Origin: Folioceros fuciformis | Lineage: Eukaryota > Anthocerotophyta > Anthocerotopsida > Anthocerotales | Length of the DNA stretch: 35,140 nt | Reading direction: 5' to 3' | NCBI GenBank assembly: GCA_049999805.1 | Contig: JBNGIO010006132.1 | Location: 214,858-249,997 of the forward strand | Part shown: positions 18,849-28,898 of the stretch, piece after piece | Layout of the letters: every line of letters begins with the position of its first letter | How positions within the stretch are numbered: position 1 is the first letter of the stretch | The notes under the pieces: model-generated | Seen by the model: the letters and a program-made list of their open reading frames with translations, nothing else | Told to the model about the DNA's origin: nothing | Database searches by the model: none | Made by a program: the position numbers and the translations under genes

Positions 18849-21746
18849 ATGGAGATGCGGGATCGCGAACCCAATACAGATGCCAGGGCCTCGGACAGTG
18901 ATCACTCTTTGTACGATGGCATGGAGCTGCACGATCTTCGAGACCATGATGTTGGGCTGATCTCAGATGAAGAGTTCGACGAGGAATTTGGCAATCCGTC
19001 CAATTTTGGACATCTCACAAATGGGAGAATGGTGGCAAAAGAAATGGAGGATGATGGATATGCAGTCCGTTCTCTTGCAATCACCATTGCAAAGACGTTG
19101 TGTTATATAGTTCTCTGGTACATTTTCAGCCTGTGTCTTACAATGTAAGTTACTGCCTCTCCTTTTCCTAGCTGTTCCCTTGGAACGGGAAAGATGTGTA
19201 GGGTCATCTGCAGACAGTCTCATCTCGTTTGATGCAAATCTTTGAACCCCTTGCAATTTGGACGCTTCTGGCGCGAACTTGTGTGTTTATCACTCTAGAA
19301 GCTGGTGTTCAGGTACAACAAGGAGCTGCTGGGTGAAAAGCTGGGAAGATTTCCTGCCCCAATGCTGATGAACAGCATCCACTTTTTGATGCAAGCTGTA
19401 ATCTCGACAGTTATGCTCAGATTCTGCTGTGGCTCTTTGCGACCAACTGTGATAATTTCTTGGAAAGACTACTTCTTAAGGGGTACAGTGAACTCAAGCA
19501 TCTTAACTCCAGCGCAGGATATTATGCAGTATTGTCATGTGCTAAATTACACTAACTTATCGATAAAATGTTGTGAATGGTGAATGAATGATATCTCTTG
19601 AAACTGTGGAGATCATAGGATGCCTAGTTGTCAATTTGTAGATATAGTCGATTTGTACTTGCTGGGTAAGTCAAAACGTCGATCCCTTCACAAAATGCTT
19701 AGCAACTTGGTTCAGCGGTTAACATTCTGTCTCATTTGGTTGCTTCAGTGGTCCCAGCTGCATTGGGTACAGCTTTAGATATCAACTTGAGCAACGAGTC
19801 TTTTGTCTTCATCTCAGTCACTTTTGCCACGATGGTATATTCTGGTTTCTAAGATTCTACAATTCCTCTGCATGCGAAACTCAAAATGACTGGCTGACAT
19901 GCATCATGTATACACATCCTGTGACCGAGCAAGCTTTTGCAGTTCGTTATACTAGCTTGACTATGTGTTGCTGATGTTTCCAGTGCAAGTCTGCAGCACC
20001 TGTGTTCCTTCTTCTTTTCGCATTTGCCTTCAAGTGAGTAACAGGTTGAGCCTCGTTTGCAACTCTAGGACTTAGTGGAACTTTTTGACGAGGATTCTTG
20101 ATGCCTTTCCATGGACTGATTTTCATGTAGTTTACTGGAGGTTTTCAACGGTGCCTATGGTTTCTAATTGATGTTTTCATGCGATGTATTAGATTGGAGT
20201 CCCCAAGTTGGAAGCTATTCGGCATCATCACGGTAATTTCATCTGGAGTACTTTTGACAGGTTCGTGAAGCTTTTCTGCACCCAGCAAACAATGCTTCAT
20301 GGAGGCCTGAAGGGCTATTTCAGTTTAGTACTCCCAGCTGTCTAACATCTGTGCTGCTATTCAGCTCTTAAAGAAACAGACTTCAAACTTGCTGGATTCA
20401 TTCTCATAATGCTTTCAGCAGTAATGGCTGGATTTCGATGGACCCTTACACAGATATTGCTTCAGGTATTACTCAAGCTTAGCTTGCACAGCACGGAGCC
20501 TGAGTTTGGGGTTGGGTGCAAAATTTCATAGTCTGCCGTCATGTTGGCCTGGGGTGCTTTTGAATGGTCTGTTGGTGACATTCACTTCTTTGTTTATCTC
20601 GGAGTTTGTGAACGGCTTTCTCATGTTTGATTCTTTGGGTGCATTGGTACTCGCACGTCAAATTGAACAGAAGGAAGAATTTGGTATGTGTTTTCCCCAT
20701 GTCATGACCCTCCGTATTTTAAGCAGTGTTGCTGTCATTCCATATTCCGTACAAGATTCTGAGGAACAATTATGTCAGAGGACGTGAGAGTTTTTGTTGG
20801 TTTCTGAGCATAGTTAGTCACCATTTCAGGTCTTAACAATCCACTCGCTGTCATGAGCTACCTCACTCCTATAATGGCCACGGTGACACTGATCGTCTCC
20901 TTCATGTTGGAGCCTTGGCACAAGCTTGAGGAATCCCGCTACTTTGACTCGTCCTGGCATGGCTTCCAGAGTTGTGCACTCATGTTGCTTGGTGGTACCT
21001 TAGCCTTCTGCATGGTAAGTATCCCGTGACTACTTTATGAGGGAGCAATTACTGGCTCTATGCTTCCTCCACATGCAGGCACCGGGCCTTCATTGTGTGA
21101 GGAAGAGACTGGCCTGGTAACTGCAAGAGCCTGAATGGCGTGTACCGTGGTGCTCTGGTATAGGTGATGGCAGAGTTCCTGGTGATCTCAGAGACAAGTG
21201 CCGTGACCTTGACTGTTGCAGGTGTTGTCAAGGAAGTTATAACCATCGTGGTAAGCTGCATCTGCGAGGATGGAAACCGTTTGAGGATGCTTTAGTGTGT
21301 AACTGCTGTGGAGCACTCTCTCAAGCCAGGAAAAGATTCGCATTTCATGAAACTGACTGTGCCTCCTCTTTTATGCAGGCCGCTATCGTCTTCTTCCACG
21401 ACAGCTTCACCTGGTACAAGGCAGCAGGTCTTGTTGTGATTATATTTGGGGTGTGTCTCTTCAACTGGTACAAGTAAGACTCGGTTCTACAACTTCTTGT
21501 GGTTGTGAAGGTCGAAAGGGATCCCAGTCGTTGTGGAACCCGGATTCCAACAGTCGCTGCCTAGTGCAACAAGGTAACCCACTCTTTTGGTTCTGCAGGT
21601 ACCAGAAACTCCAAGGTGGACTTCATGATCACCATGGCCATGCGACATCTTCTCCAGAAAACATCCCTCTCAAATACACTATTCTTGAGGACATAGAAGT
21701 GAAGGATGCGCCTCGGGATCATCTTGATATGGACAGGACACAGTAG
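18849..21746 (+). CDS. TPT/DMT-family sugar-phosphate or nucleotide-sugar transporter (At1g06470-like)
   Basis: Eleven exons join in consistent phase to 432 residues: 18849-19144, 19313-19482, 19749-19834, 19984-20033, 20193-20260, 20365-20465, 20671-20683, 20830-21014, 21164-21250, 21379-21473, 21599-21746. The N-terminus is hydrophilic and acidic (SDEEFDEEFG). About ten membrane helices follow, with family motifs FPAPMLMNSIHF, VVPAALGTALDINLSN, FKLAGFILIMLSAVMAGFRW, GVVKEVITIV and VCLFNWYKYQKLQ. The order and wording match the plant probable sugar phosphate/phosphate translocator family that includes Arabidopsis At1g06470. There is no plastid transit peptide, so a Golgi or other endomembrane location is likely. 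The substrate cannot be read from the sequence. One exon is only 13 nt. The C-terminal tail is hydrophilic and would face the cytosol. Confidence 0.93.
20671..20683 (+). other. 13-nt microexon of the transporter gene
   Basis: Acceptor AACAG at 20666-20670 and donor GTATGTG at 20684 frame AAGGAAGAATTTG. It enters in phase 0 and leaves in phase 1, supplying residues 258-262 (KEEFG), between QILLQ and LNNPLAVMSYLTP. Family proteins have a closely similar K-E-x-Y/F-G stretch at this point, which supports the microexon over skipping. Confidence 0.85.
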
Positions 21747-22302
21747 GTGGTGTCCTGAACTTGGGGCTGCGACCCGACAGGACAGATTCATCTATGGTGG
21801 TTCATTTGCTGGCGGTGCAGGCGAGCTTGAATCGGACTCAGCTTTTGTGGTCATTAGAGCCCTTGGGATTGGACGCGGTATGCTGAGCATGATGGGATGA
21901 ACAAGAGATACGAGGTGGAGACTGTTCAAGTGAGCACTATGAGACAGTCGATTACAGATCTCTGATGGTCCCTTTCCATCGCATTTTTGAAGTTAGACCT
22001 GTGTCTGCGCAGTGTAGCCAGGTACCGTTCTTGCTGTAATTTCATTGAATCAACTTTGAAATGTATCTCTCGAGCTGAGAGGTGCTTTGCGTTGGTCACC
22101 TGGAAAGACCTCAAGAGCCCTCAGACCGGCCATGTGGGGTAATTTCACTTGTGAGTTCTCTCGAGATTTGAGGGCTGGAAGTATTTTTCCGAAGCAATGG
22201 CGTTGGGAGATGACGGTCCACAGCGAACGGAATAAGCACACAAACTTTGAAATGGGACACCGGCCACAAACATGTGCATGCTACTGTGCCTACTACTGAC
22301 AA
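21747..22302. other. Tail-to-tail intergenic region, transporter and GIY-YIG gene 3' ends
   Basis: 556 bp that should hold both 3' UTRs. No other feature recognised. Confidence 0.5.
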
Positions 22303-23726
22303 CTACGTCTTCTCCGCCACGCTCACGGACGTAGGTTTAGGAACCGGCCGGGGAGGCGTGTTTTTGATGTCCAACAAGCCCCGGTCCTTCAATTTGGGAT
22401 CAAATCTAAGCCGCTCTTTACAGTTCCGTACCTTGAAGCTGGCCTCCAAATCTTTCTCTATGCGTCTGGCCACATTTTTCAGAATTTTTTCCGACGGCGG
22501 ACCAGCAGCCGCTTGTGCAAGCATCTCCTTCTCGGATTCTGCAGGACCATGAATTAGAACAAGGCACACAAGTGAAAGCACACAGTCGCGAAAAGCTGTT
22601 GGTAAAACGGGAGGGAACAAACCTAGCATGAGTGGTCTGCAATCCAGAGGGCTTTCCCAGATATTTTGTTGCCCCCCGTTGTCATTTCCGGCGGGCACTG
22701 AACCATTCTCAGCAATCCACTTCTCCCTGATGCTCTCGAGTATAGCGCGATTCGGTTTCGTCACATGCTGCAATTTGAGGTAGAAGCATTTCATTGGCAC
22801 TCGAGCGAAATGAAGCCGCAAACTCGGCAACACCTGCCACATAGAGCCAGCTGGGTGAACACACAGGACTTCGCCGATAGCAGCATGCGGTGATTTGACG
22901 TGTTATCAATCCAACCTGCCTGGAGACGCCAATGTACTCCAAAGACTTGTCCTCGCCGAAGATGGCGTAAACAGTAGCCTTGGCCTCGGGACTGCTACAG
23001 TCCGTGACTAGGCCCTCTTTGGTCAAGTAAGGAATGAACTCCAAATCCGCTAGGGAGGTCAAGTCTCCAGTCGAGCAGGCCTGCTGTCTTCTCAGAGCCT
23101 CTTGCCTCTTCCTATATTCCTCCTGAGCCTGAGTAAAGAACACTGTCCTCTCAGCAACTTACACTTGCAGGCAGGCAATTCCATTTCACAAGTGAATCAA
23201 CAGCTTCCGAACCTGCATGGTCATCTGCCGAGTCTGCTCGGCATGTTGATCGGCTGCTGCCAGTTTCTGTTTCCATTTCGGTTCTGCCAAGAGCACAGAA
23301 TAAGGTCAAGCAGCCTACACACGGTTGAGTCAAACCACAGCCCTGCTCTGCTGTCCTCAATCCTCACCTGCTGCAGATGCAAATGCTACACCGGAGCAGC
23401 TCCTCCGCACACTCCTCCGCCAATGCCCGCAACTGAAGAGGGTCTGGTCACTGCAAAGCCACACATCAACAACAAGCATCCTCAAATCTTACAGTCCAGC
23501 TACTCAGCCAGGTCATGCGGCATTACCCAGGAGGACCCGATCCCAGGAGAGCAGAGGACGCTGAGCTCCAAGAATCTGCCGCCACAATCGGTTGCGCCTC
23601 ATTCTTTCTACGCTGCCAAACCAAGAAGTGTGACGAGGAACAGGGGCCCGCAGAATTGGAACTGCGAGACGACGTCCCGAGAGCGACCGCGGTGGTCGCC
23701 AGAGAGGAGGACGCCGCCATGGCCAT
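22303..23726 (-). CDS. Chloroplast-targeted GIY-YIG-like domain protein
   Basis: Six exons with GT-AG borders and consistent phase: 23726-23527, 23450-23368, 23283-23213, 23128-22916, 22833-22623 and 22538-22303, giving 337 residues. The start MAMAASSSLATTAVALG and the Ser/Ala/Arg-rich stretch after it look like a plastid transit peptide. A helical, Gln/Arg-rich segment follows (AQEEYRKRQEALRRQQ), then LADLEFIPYLTKEGL and a GIY-YIG-like core (KATVYAIF ... LEYIGVSRQ), then HFARVPMKCFYLKLQHV and IREKWIAENGSVPAGND. This is a conserved plant family whose core fold is shared with the N-terminal domain of the plastid glutaredoxin GRXS16; no glutaredoxin domain is present here. The GIY tripeptide is changed to VYAI, so nuclease activity is doubtful. 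Role unknown; probably stromal. The third exon's end (ATGCAG/GTTCGG) has the weakest donor. Confidence 0.88.
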
Positions 23727-24039
23727 TCTCCCAGTGTATCACCATCAACTTTGCTGGTGTGTAAACGGGATACGTTTTCACCTTCCTGTCATTATCCACA
23801 CCTTCAACGATTTCACCCGCAACCCAAGCACTATCACAAGGTCTCCTGGCATGTCACTCTAAAAGGACTGGAGCTTCCTTATTTCCTACATTGAATTGTG
23901 GGAATGTTTCGTCTCCTGCCTACCAATCTACCTACCTACCTAGGTCTCTAATTCAGCACACAGAGGGCTCACTTGCGGAAGGCCCCATGGTGAGCCCAGC
24001 GTTTGACTTCTACACTAGTAATGTACATTTGTTTATTAT
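23727..24039. other. Intergenic: promoter of the GIY-YIG gene and 3' flank of the next gene
   Basis: 313 bp between the minus-strand start at 23726 and the minus-strand stop at 24040. It contains a short CTAC repeat (about 23928-23941). No clear TATA box. Confidence 0.5.
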
Positions 24040-25686
24040 TTACATTAAAATACGAGGATCCTCTGTTTTGATGATGATCGGTGGAACAACTTGAGTAAGC
24101 CTTGGAGGTGCGTCCTTCACAATACTGCCATGATCATAACCATCCATGAGCAGCTTTCCTATCTTTCCCTTCCATTCGAAGCTATCCACTTCCCCCCTGT
24201 GGTAATCATGTACAACACGATCGCAGAAGTTTAGCAACGTTCCAATGCCACTGCCTCTTGTCCACCCATAGCCCTCCAGTATGACAGCCTGGTCCTCAGA
24301 CAAGTGTTCACCGACCACCAGTGGCTTGTTCTCCATCAGTGCTGCTCGCCCCACGCATGAATAACCCAGCACAGTCACCAGCAGTTTCACCTGCCATGTG
24401 TAGGGTATGGTCTGCACCAACTCAAAGAAGTAGGTGGCAAAGCCATATTCTGGCCTCTCCACAACTATCCTGTTGTGCTTGACAAACACAAACAGGAAGG
24501 CGTGGAGCTGCCTGCACCAGCCCCAATGCACAGGCCACCCCTGCCTGTTCATGTCTCTTGCCTGTTCCACCAGCGAGGCCAAGCAGCCCAGGCAATAAGG
24601 CCTGGACCTGTTTCCTACATGTGCGGATGCGACATGGATCAGACCAGAGGGAGCACCCCATCCCGGTAGAGCTGCAACCACACTCCCCAGCTCTTCAAAA
24701 GCGTCATCTGGAAGAGTATCCGTGTTCGATTCATCCTCCAAACCCTCGCCGAAAAGCTGCAAACCATCTGCCAGTCCTCGTTCCCGTAACGACTCCAGCA
24801 GCCCAGGTGAGTCTTCTTCGAGTGCTACCTCCACAGAAACATGTTTTCTGCACCTTCTGTTCTGCAACTTCTTTTCTGAACGTTTGCCACGGCGCCATGC
24901 AGCCTTGGGGACGGCTCGGCTACCTACAATGCGGCTGTCATCTTCCTCTTTCCCTCCTGCTGCAGCTCCCTCGTGGTCTGCTCCCTCCCTCTTGAGATTC
25001 TGCTGCTTCTTCAAAAGAGACCGCCTCCTCACCCTGAGGGTAACATCCTCTAGCACTCCAACAGCACCCCGGCTCTCCTCGCCCCGCTCTACAAGAGCCA
25101 GGTTGGCAGTCTCCTGAGGAGCCGTGCCATCGTCTACTACTCGCACCTTATTCTCCCAAACCGTAGCTTCCACAACCTCCACGGGCTCCGATTTAGGTTG
25201 GAGGAATTCCAGTCCAGAGGCACCTCCAGCCCTTTCCATCTCATTAGCCTTTTCCTTCTCACTATCCGTTTCCTTTTCCTTTTCCCTTGCTCGTGCCCGT
25301 GCCAGTGACAGTCTCGACTCCAACAACCGCTGCTCCCTCTGAACCAGACTCTGCTCCTTCAAATTCAACAACCGGGCTCTCTCTTCAAACGACACCCGAA
25401 AGGTCTGCTCCCTCAGATCCAATGCCACACTCTTGGCCTCCAATTGCTCTAACTTTTCCTTCAACTCCAGTTCACCCTTGGCGAGGGCCTTCTCCCTGCC
25501 AACGAAGGCACTCTCCAGCTGCTGCCATAGCTGCCTACAGAGGTCCCCTGCTGGTCCCTCCTTGCCAATGCCAATCCCAATCCCACTGCTGCTGCCACTA
25601 CCACTACCATTACTCCCGCCAGTGTTGCTGGCCGACAAGAAAGCCACCTGGGTACCATCCATAGCAGTCGCCTGACCGAGAGGCAT
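24040..25686 (-). CDS. Single-exon protein of unknown function: coiled coil, basic region and conserved C-terminal domain
   Basis: An intronless frame of 548 residues; a second Met at position 9 is an alternative start. Residues 20-40 are Gly/Ser-rich. A long charged coiled coil spans about 50-155 (LRRs absent; heptads such as LKEKLEQLEAKSVALDLREQ). Two basic patches at about 219-233 (RVRRRSLLKKQQNLKR) and 264-282 (WRRGKRSEKKLQNRRCRKH) look like nuclear localisation signals. Residues about 355-525 form a compact conserved-looking domain rich in Trp, Cys and aromatics: YCLGCLASLVEQARDMNRQG, WGWCRQLHAFLFVFVKHNRI, VVLEGYGW-type blocks and FEWKGKIGKLLMDGYDHG. I recall similar sequences in other plants as uncharacterised proteins but cannot name the family. 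The N-terminal coiled coil is superficially FRIGIDA-like, the C-terminus is not. Likely nuclear. Confidence 0.85.
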   Translation of the reverse strand: MPLGQATAMDGTQVAFLSASNTGGSNGSGSGSSSGIGIGIGKEGPAGDLCRQLWQQLESAFVGREKALAKGELELKEKLEQLEAKSVALDLREQTFRVSFEERARLLNLKEQSLVQREQRLLESRLSLARARAREKEKETDSEKEKANEMERAGGASGLEFLQPKSEPVEVVEATVWENKVRVVDDGTAPQETANLALVERGEESRGAVGVLEDVTLRVRRRSLLKKQQNLKREGADHEGAAAGGKEEDDSRIVGSRAVPKAAWRRGKRSEKKLQNRRCRKHVSVEVALEEDSPGLLESLRERGLADGLQLFGEGLEDESNTDTLPDDAFEELGSVVAALPGWGAPSGLIHVASAHVGNRSRPYCLGCLASLVEQARDMNRQGWPVHWGWCRQLHAFLFVFVKHNRIVVERPEYGFATYFFELVQTIPYTWQVKLLVTVLGYSCVGRAALMENKPLVVGEHLSEDQAVILEGYGWTRGSGIGTLLNFCDRVVHDYHRGEVDSFEWKGKIGKLLMDGYDHGSIVKDAPPRLTQVVPPIIIKTEDPRILM

Positions 25687-26569
25687 GTCGCAACGTCCCG
25701 TGACCGCCCTTCCCTACCCTCTTCCGTCCCGCCCCGTGCCTGTGCCTGTGCCTGTGCTGAGCATATGCACCTGCTCGTCTCCCATCCGCCTCCAGCTCAT
25801 CCACCTCGGGCTCGATACATACAAAGATACACAACATCCCCCGCAGACGGCATGGCGGCGATCCATCCTCCACTCCCCTGTCGACCTGCAACTACAATCT
25901 CCAACGTCCAGTTGCCAACCCGAGGAACTTGTGTGCATTGCAGGGGATCCCCATTTGTCTGCGAAATCCCACGCCCGTCTTGGCTGTATCTCCAGTGCAA
26001 GGGAACGCCTACAAGTAAAATCCGAACCGCGAAACGCAGATTCCTCACCCAAACGCCATCCGAAACGGGACGGACTTTCAGTTTCCAGTGTCGGCCCCAT
26101 CAACTGACTGGGAGTGGGAGCTTTCTAGCTTTCTAGTTCGGGTTAGGTTTAGGTTTTGCTTTGTCTACTTCCAAGCCACCATAGACAGATACTTTGCAAA
26201 ATTCCAGCCTTATCACAATACCCACTATGACTAACATCTCCACATCGAGGTATATTAGCAAACATCATTCTCTACTTAAAAACTTTACGACCAAACATTC
26301 TTCATCTTTTTCAATAATATTTATTAGTATTCAAAACAAATTATAGTATTCTAAATACTAATTTTAAATTATTTGAAGTACCCATTTCCTTTTTTAGTTC
26401 ATTTGGTATTTTTTTGCTTAGTAATCGTGTCTCAAAGATTTTATAAGCCTCATGTATTTCCATGATTTTATAAGCATTAGGTGTCCTTGGCTGGATGGTT
26501 TAAGTCACTCCCTTCAAATTGATACCATAAACAGGCCACCAGCGGTCACAAGCCAAGTACCATAAGAAA
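25687..26569. other. Promoter region of the 548-residue protein, then AT-rich intergenic DNA
   Basis: The first ~450 bp are GC-rich and contain a CTGTGC hexamer run (about 25739-25757); a minus-strand frame here (25891-25610) overlaps the gene start in another frame and is probably leader. Beyond about 26160 the composition shifts abruptly to AT-rich and no genes are seen. Confidence 0.5.
26139..26156 (-). promoter_or_regulatory. Telo-box-like motif upstream of the 548-residue protein gene
   Basis: On the minus strand the sequence reads AAACCTAAACCTAACCCG, about 450 bp upstream of the ATG. It is close to the plant telo-box (AAACCCTAA), a promoter element of many growth-related genes, but is not an exact match. 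Confidence 0.25.
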
Positions 26570-26715
26570 AACTTTAGGCTTGTACAAATAAACATATTCT
26601 AACTATTTGAACACTACTTTAGGTTTTTCTTCCTTTTTCCTTAATGGTGGCCTTCTTTCTACAACGCCTATCTATTGCTTTGCAAAGAGCATTGGCCAAT
26701 GCAGTCTTTGTAACA

Positions 26716-26815
26716 NNNNNNNNNNNNNNNNNNNNNNNNNNNNNNNNNNNNNNNNNNNNNNNNNNNNNNNNNNNNNNNNNNNNNNNNNNNNNNNNNNNNN
26801 NNNNNNNNNNNNNNN
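26716..26815. other. Assembly gap (100 N)
   Basis: Exactly 100 N in repeat-rich DNA; true size unknown. Confidence 0.95.
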
Positions 26816-27102
26816 GCAACAGACACAAATGAAGCAACTTCTTCTGCACTAGCAGATACACCTTTTATTATTCGACATCAAGACACTTTTGGAGGAATAG
26901 GTAGTTTTGAGAAGGATTTTCTTAGGGGCTAGTACCCCTTTTGGTCTTTGGCCCTACTCAAGTTGTACTCCTTATATTTGAAGTAGATGAGACTTTTCAT
27001 CTCTTTCTCAACAATGAAAAATAACTTTAGGATTGTATGTCCCAAACATGATATTAGGTCTATGCAAGAAATATATCCGAATTATTTAACCACTACTTTA
27101 AG

Positions 27103-27276
27103 CTTGTAATTAAACTGCCACAAAAACTTTATTATTCATGTAATTAAACTACCACAAAAACTTCATTAGGTTTGTAATTAAACTGCCACAAAAACTTCAT
27201 TAGGCTTGTAACCAAAATGTCATAAAAATTTTATTAGGCTTGTAACCAATGTGCCACAAACACTACATTAGGCTTG
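27103..27276 (+). repeat. 34-bp tandem array, about five copies
   Basis: TGTAA (or TGTA) within the unit CTTGTAATTAAACTGCCACA...ACTTTATTAGG recurs at 27105, 27139, 27173, 27207, 27241 and 27275, exactly 34 bp apart each time. Units diverge gradually to the right (AACCAAAATGTCATAAAAA, AACCAATGTGCCACAAACA). Confidence 0.9.
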
Positions 27277-27310
27277 TACAAGTAGCACATCCGCACTATC
27301 TAAACAAAAC

Positions 27311-28039
27311 ATGAGGCATATACAATATATATATATATAACATGATTTGAATACACACTTTTTCACGACTAAGGCATACTTCTACCACATTATGTCAATT
27401 ATTTTAATATGTACTTGTAAGTGACTTTGATGTTTGAGTCTCATCGTATCTGAAGATGAAGCAAAGTTTAGTAGGCTATTTGGTGTGGGTTTCTTCCATT
27501 CAAGGAGTGCTTGAATACACTCCTCAACTACATGTCATTAAGAGCAGGACCCCCTTTTTACTAGGAGGAAACACATTTATGTTGTCGATGTGGCTATTAT
27601 CATCCTACAAAGAATTCCATTTACAAGTATGTCATCAACTCTTCAAGCTAGGAAACATAGGGTTGTGTGATAACCAAGGTCCATGTATAAACCTTGGGTC
27701 CATCAATAGGGTATGCATATAAGTACTCTCCTCTAAGGAACACGTATTTTTTCATCCCCAAGGGACAAGGACTTTTCAAGAAACACTTGCCTGTAGTGCC
27801 TTCGTCTTTGCCCGTAGCTTCTTCATGTGTTGAAAATAGAAAATTCATATTTTCAACACACGCACCAAATACAATCTATGTCTCACTAAAGTCTCTTATC
27901 CACCCTAATTATGTAGATAGCAAATGATGCCTTGTCTAACACCAACCAATGAAACTTAAATACGCACTCCTATCAAGATATCACAAATTAAAAACTATTG
28001 ATGATCTAGTAGGGTTCATAATTGGGTACCCTTATATTG
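27311..28039. other. AT-rich non-coding DNA with an (AT)n microsatellite
   Basis: Contains an uninterrupted AT run at about 27325-27338. Several short frames, none with a recognisable domain. Confidence 0.5.
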
Positions 28040-28516
28040 GCAAGAGCTAAGAGACACCATTCTTAATGTACACGAGTCATGGCTAGCCTTACCTACTCAT
28101 CACTACTCCCAATCTCTCTTGTACAGTTGGTCAAGGACCAGAGTATACGACCACATCAAACATTTGTGGCAACTGGCTGAACAGGGGGAGGCGGTTCAAA
28201 GGCTAATAGCTGCAAATATAGAGGCCACCAGGTTCCTAAGGGTGTTGGGTGTGAAAAGAAAGAAGGAATAGAGGCAACACAAAGACTTTCTTCGAGATGA
28301 ATTGAGGTACTTGTAAAATTTGCGTAAAGAGCGGGATTTGACCTTAGAGAAAGTGCAGCAAAACACAAAGATTTAGTGTTCAGTAGCAAAAATTGAAGAA
28401 GATAGGACCAGGGGTTGGTTTCACAGAGCAAAGGTCAAGTGGGTCAAGGAAGGTGATTGTTCGTCCAAGTTGTTCTTCAACAATATGGCTACCAATTCGC
28501 ATAGATCTAGGATTCT

Positions 28517-28898
28517 TGTGTAGGGTTATTAAAGCCCAATGTGCTTAGACTAATGTGTTTAGTCTAAGATTAGTGTCTAGTTAAGTATCATTCATTTAGG
28601 AAGCTTCTTGCGCAGCTTCCTTGGGAGCTCTTCTAGAGGGTATAAATACCCTCTTGAGCTCCCTTGCAATATTGAGAGACATAGAGTGTGAGACCTCTCT
28701 TTCTCCTCTCCTCTCCTCCTTACTTTCTCCTCTCCTCCTTGCTTTCTCCTCTCCTCCTTGCTTTCGCCTCTCCTCCTTCACCATGTGGCTCCTCTAGCGA
28801 TCCTTCATCCTGCACTCCCCGACGCCCAAAGCATCCTTCGAGAATCATTGACTGGCTTGAAGAAACTAATTGTTTGCTTCTATGTTGGTATTTTTGCA
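28517..28898 (+). mobile_element. Candidate solo LTR inserted in the LINE
   Basis: LINE-like coding similarity stops after about 28510 and resumes at about 28900. The interval begins TGTGTAGGGTTATTAAAG and ends TTTTTGCA. It holds a TATA box (TATAAATA at 28641) inside a palindromic setting (GAGGGTATAAATACCCTC), and a polypyrimidine stretch. The flanking 5-mers are ATTCT and AGTCT, a one-mismatch candidate target-site duplication. No internal region of a retrotransposon is present. The exact ends are inferred. Confidence 0.4.
28699..28778 (+). repeat. 19-bp polypyrimidine tandem repeat
   Basis: Unit (A/G)CTTTCTCCTCTCCTCCTT starts at 28722, 28741 and 28760, with a longer variant before it. It lies just downstream of the TATA box of the candidate solo LTR, where the leader would be. 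Confidence 0.85.

Larger units (their letters stand above)
26570..27310 (+). repeat. AT-rich interspersed repeat family
   Basis: A segment with TTTAGGCTTGTACAAATAAACATAT, then a TAACTATTTGAACACTACTTTA-like stretch, occurs at about 26574-26622. Related copies occur at about 27025-27106 (ending in ATTATTTAACCACTACTTTAAGCTTGT) and about 27268-27305 (TTAGGCTTGTACAAGTAGCACAT). The assembly gap lies between copies. No coding potential is seen. Confidence 0.6.

Noticed and set aside
23928-23941. CTAC microrepeat considered as a regulatory element
   Set aside because: Short simple sequence with no other support.
25610-25891. A minus-strand frame with a His/Arg repeat just upstream of the 548-residue protein
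   Set aside because: It overlaps the gene start in another phase, and the His/Arg run comes from a simple hexamer repeat; probably leader sequence.
27456-27927. Short overlapping frames of 66-88 codons
   Set aside because: No domain, no splice context, AT-rich repeat surroundings; treated as chance frames.
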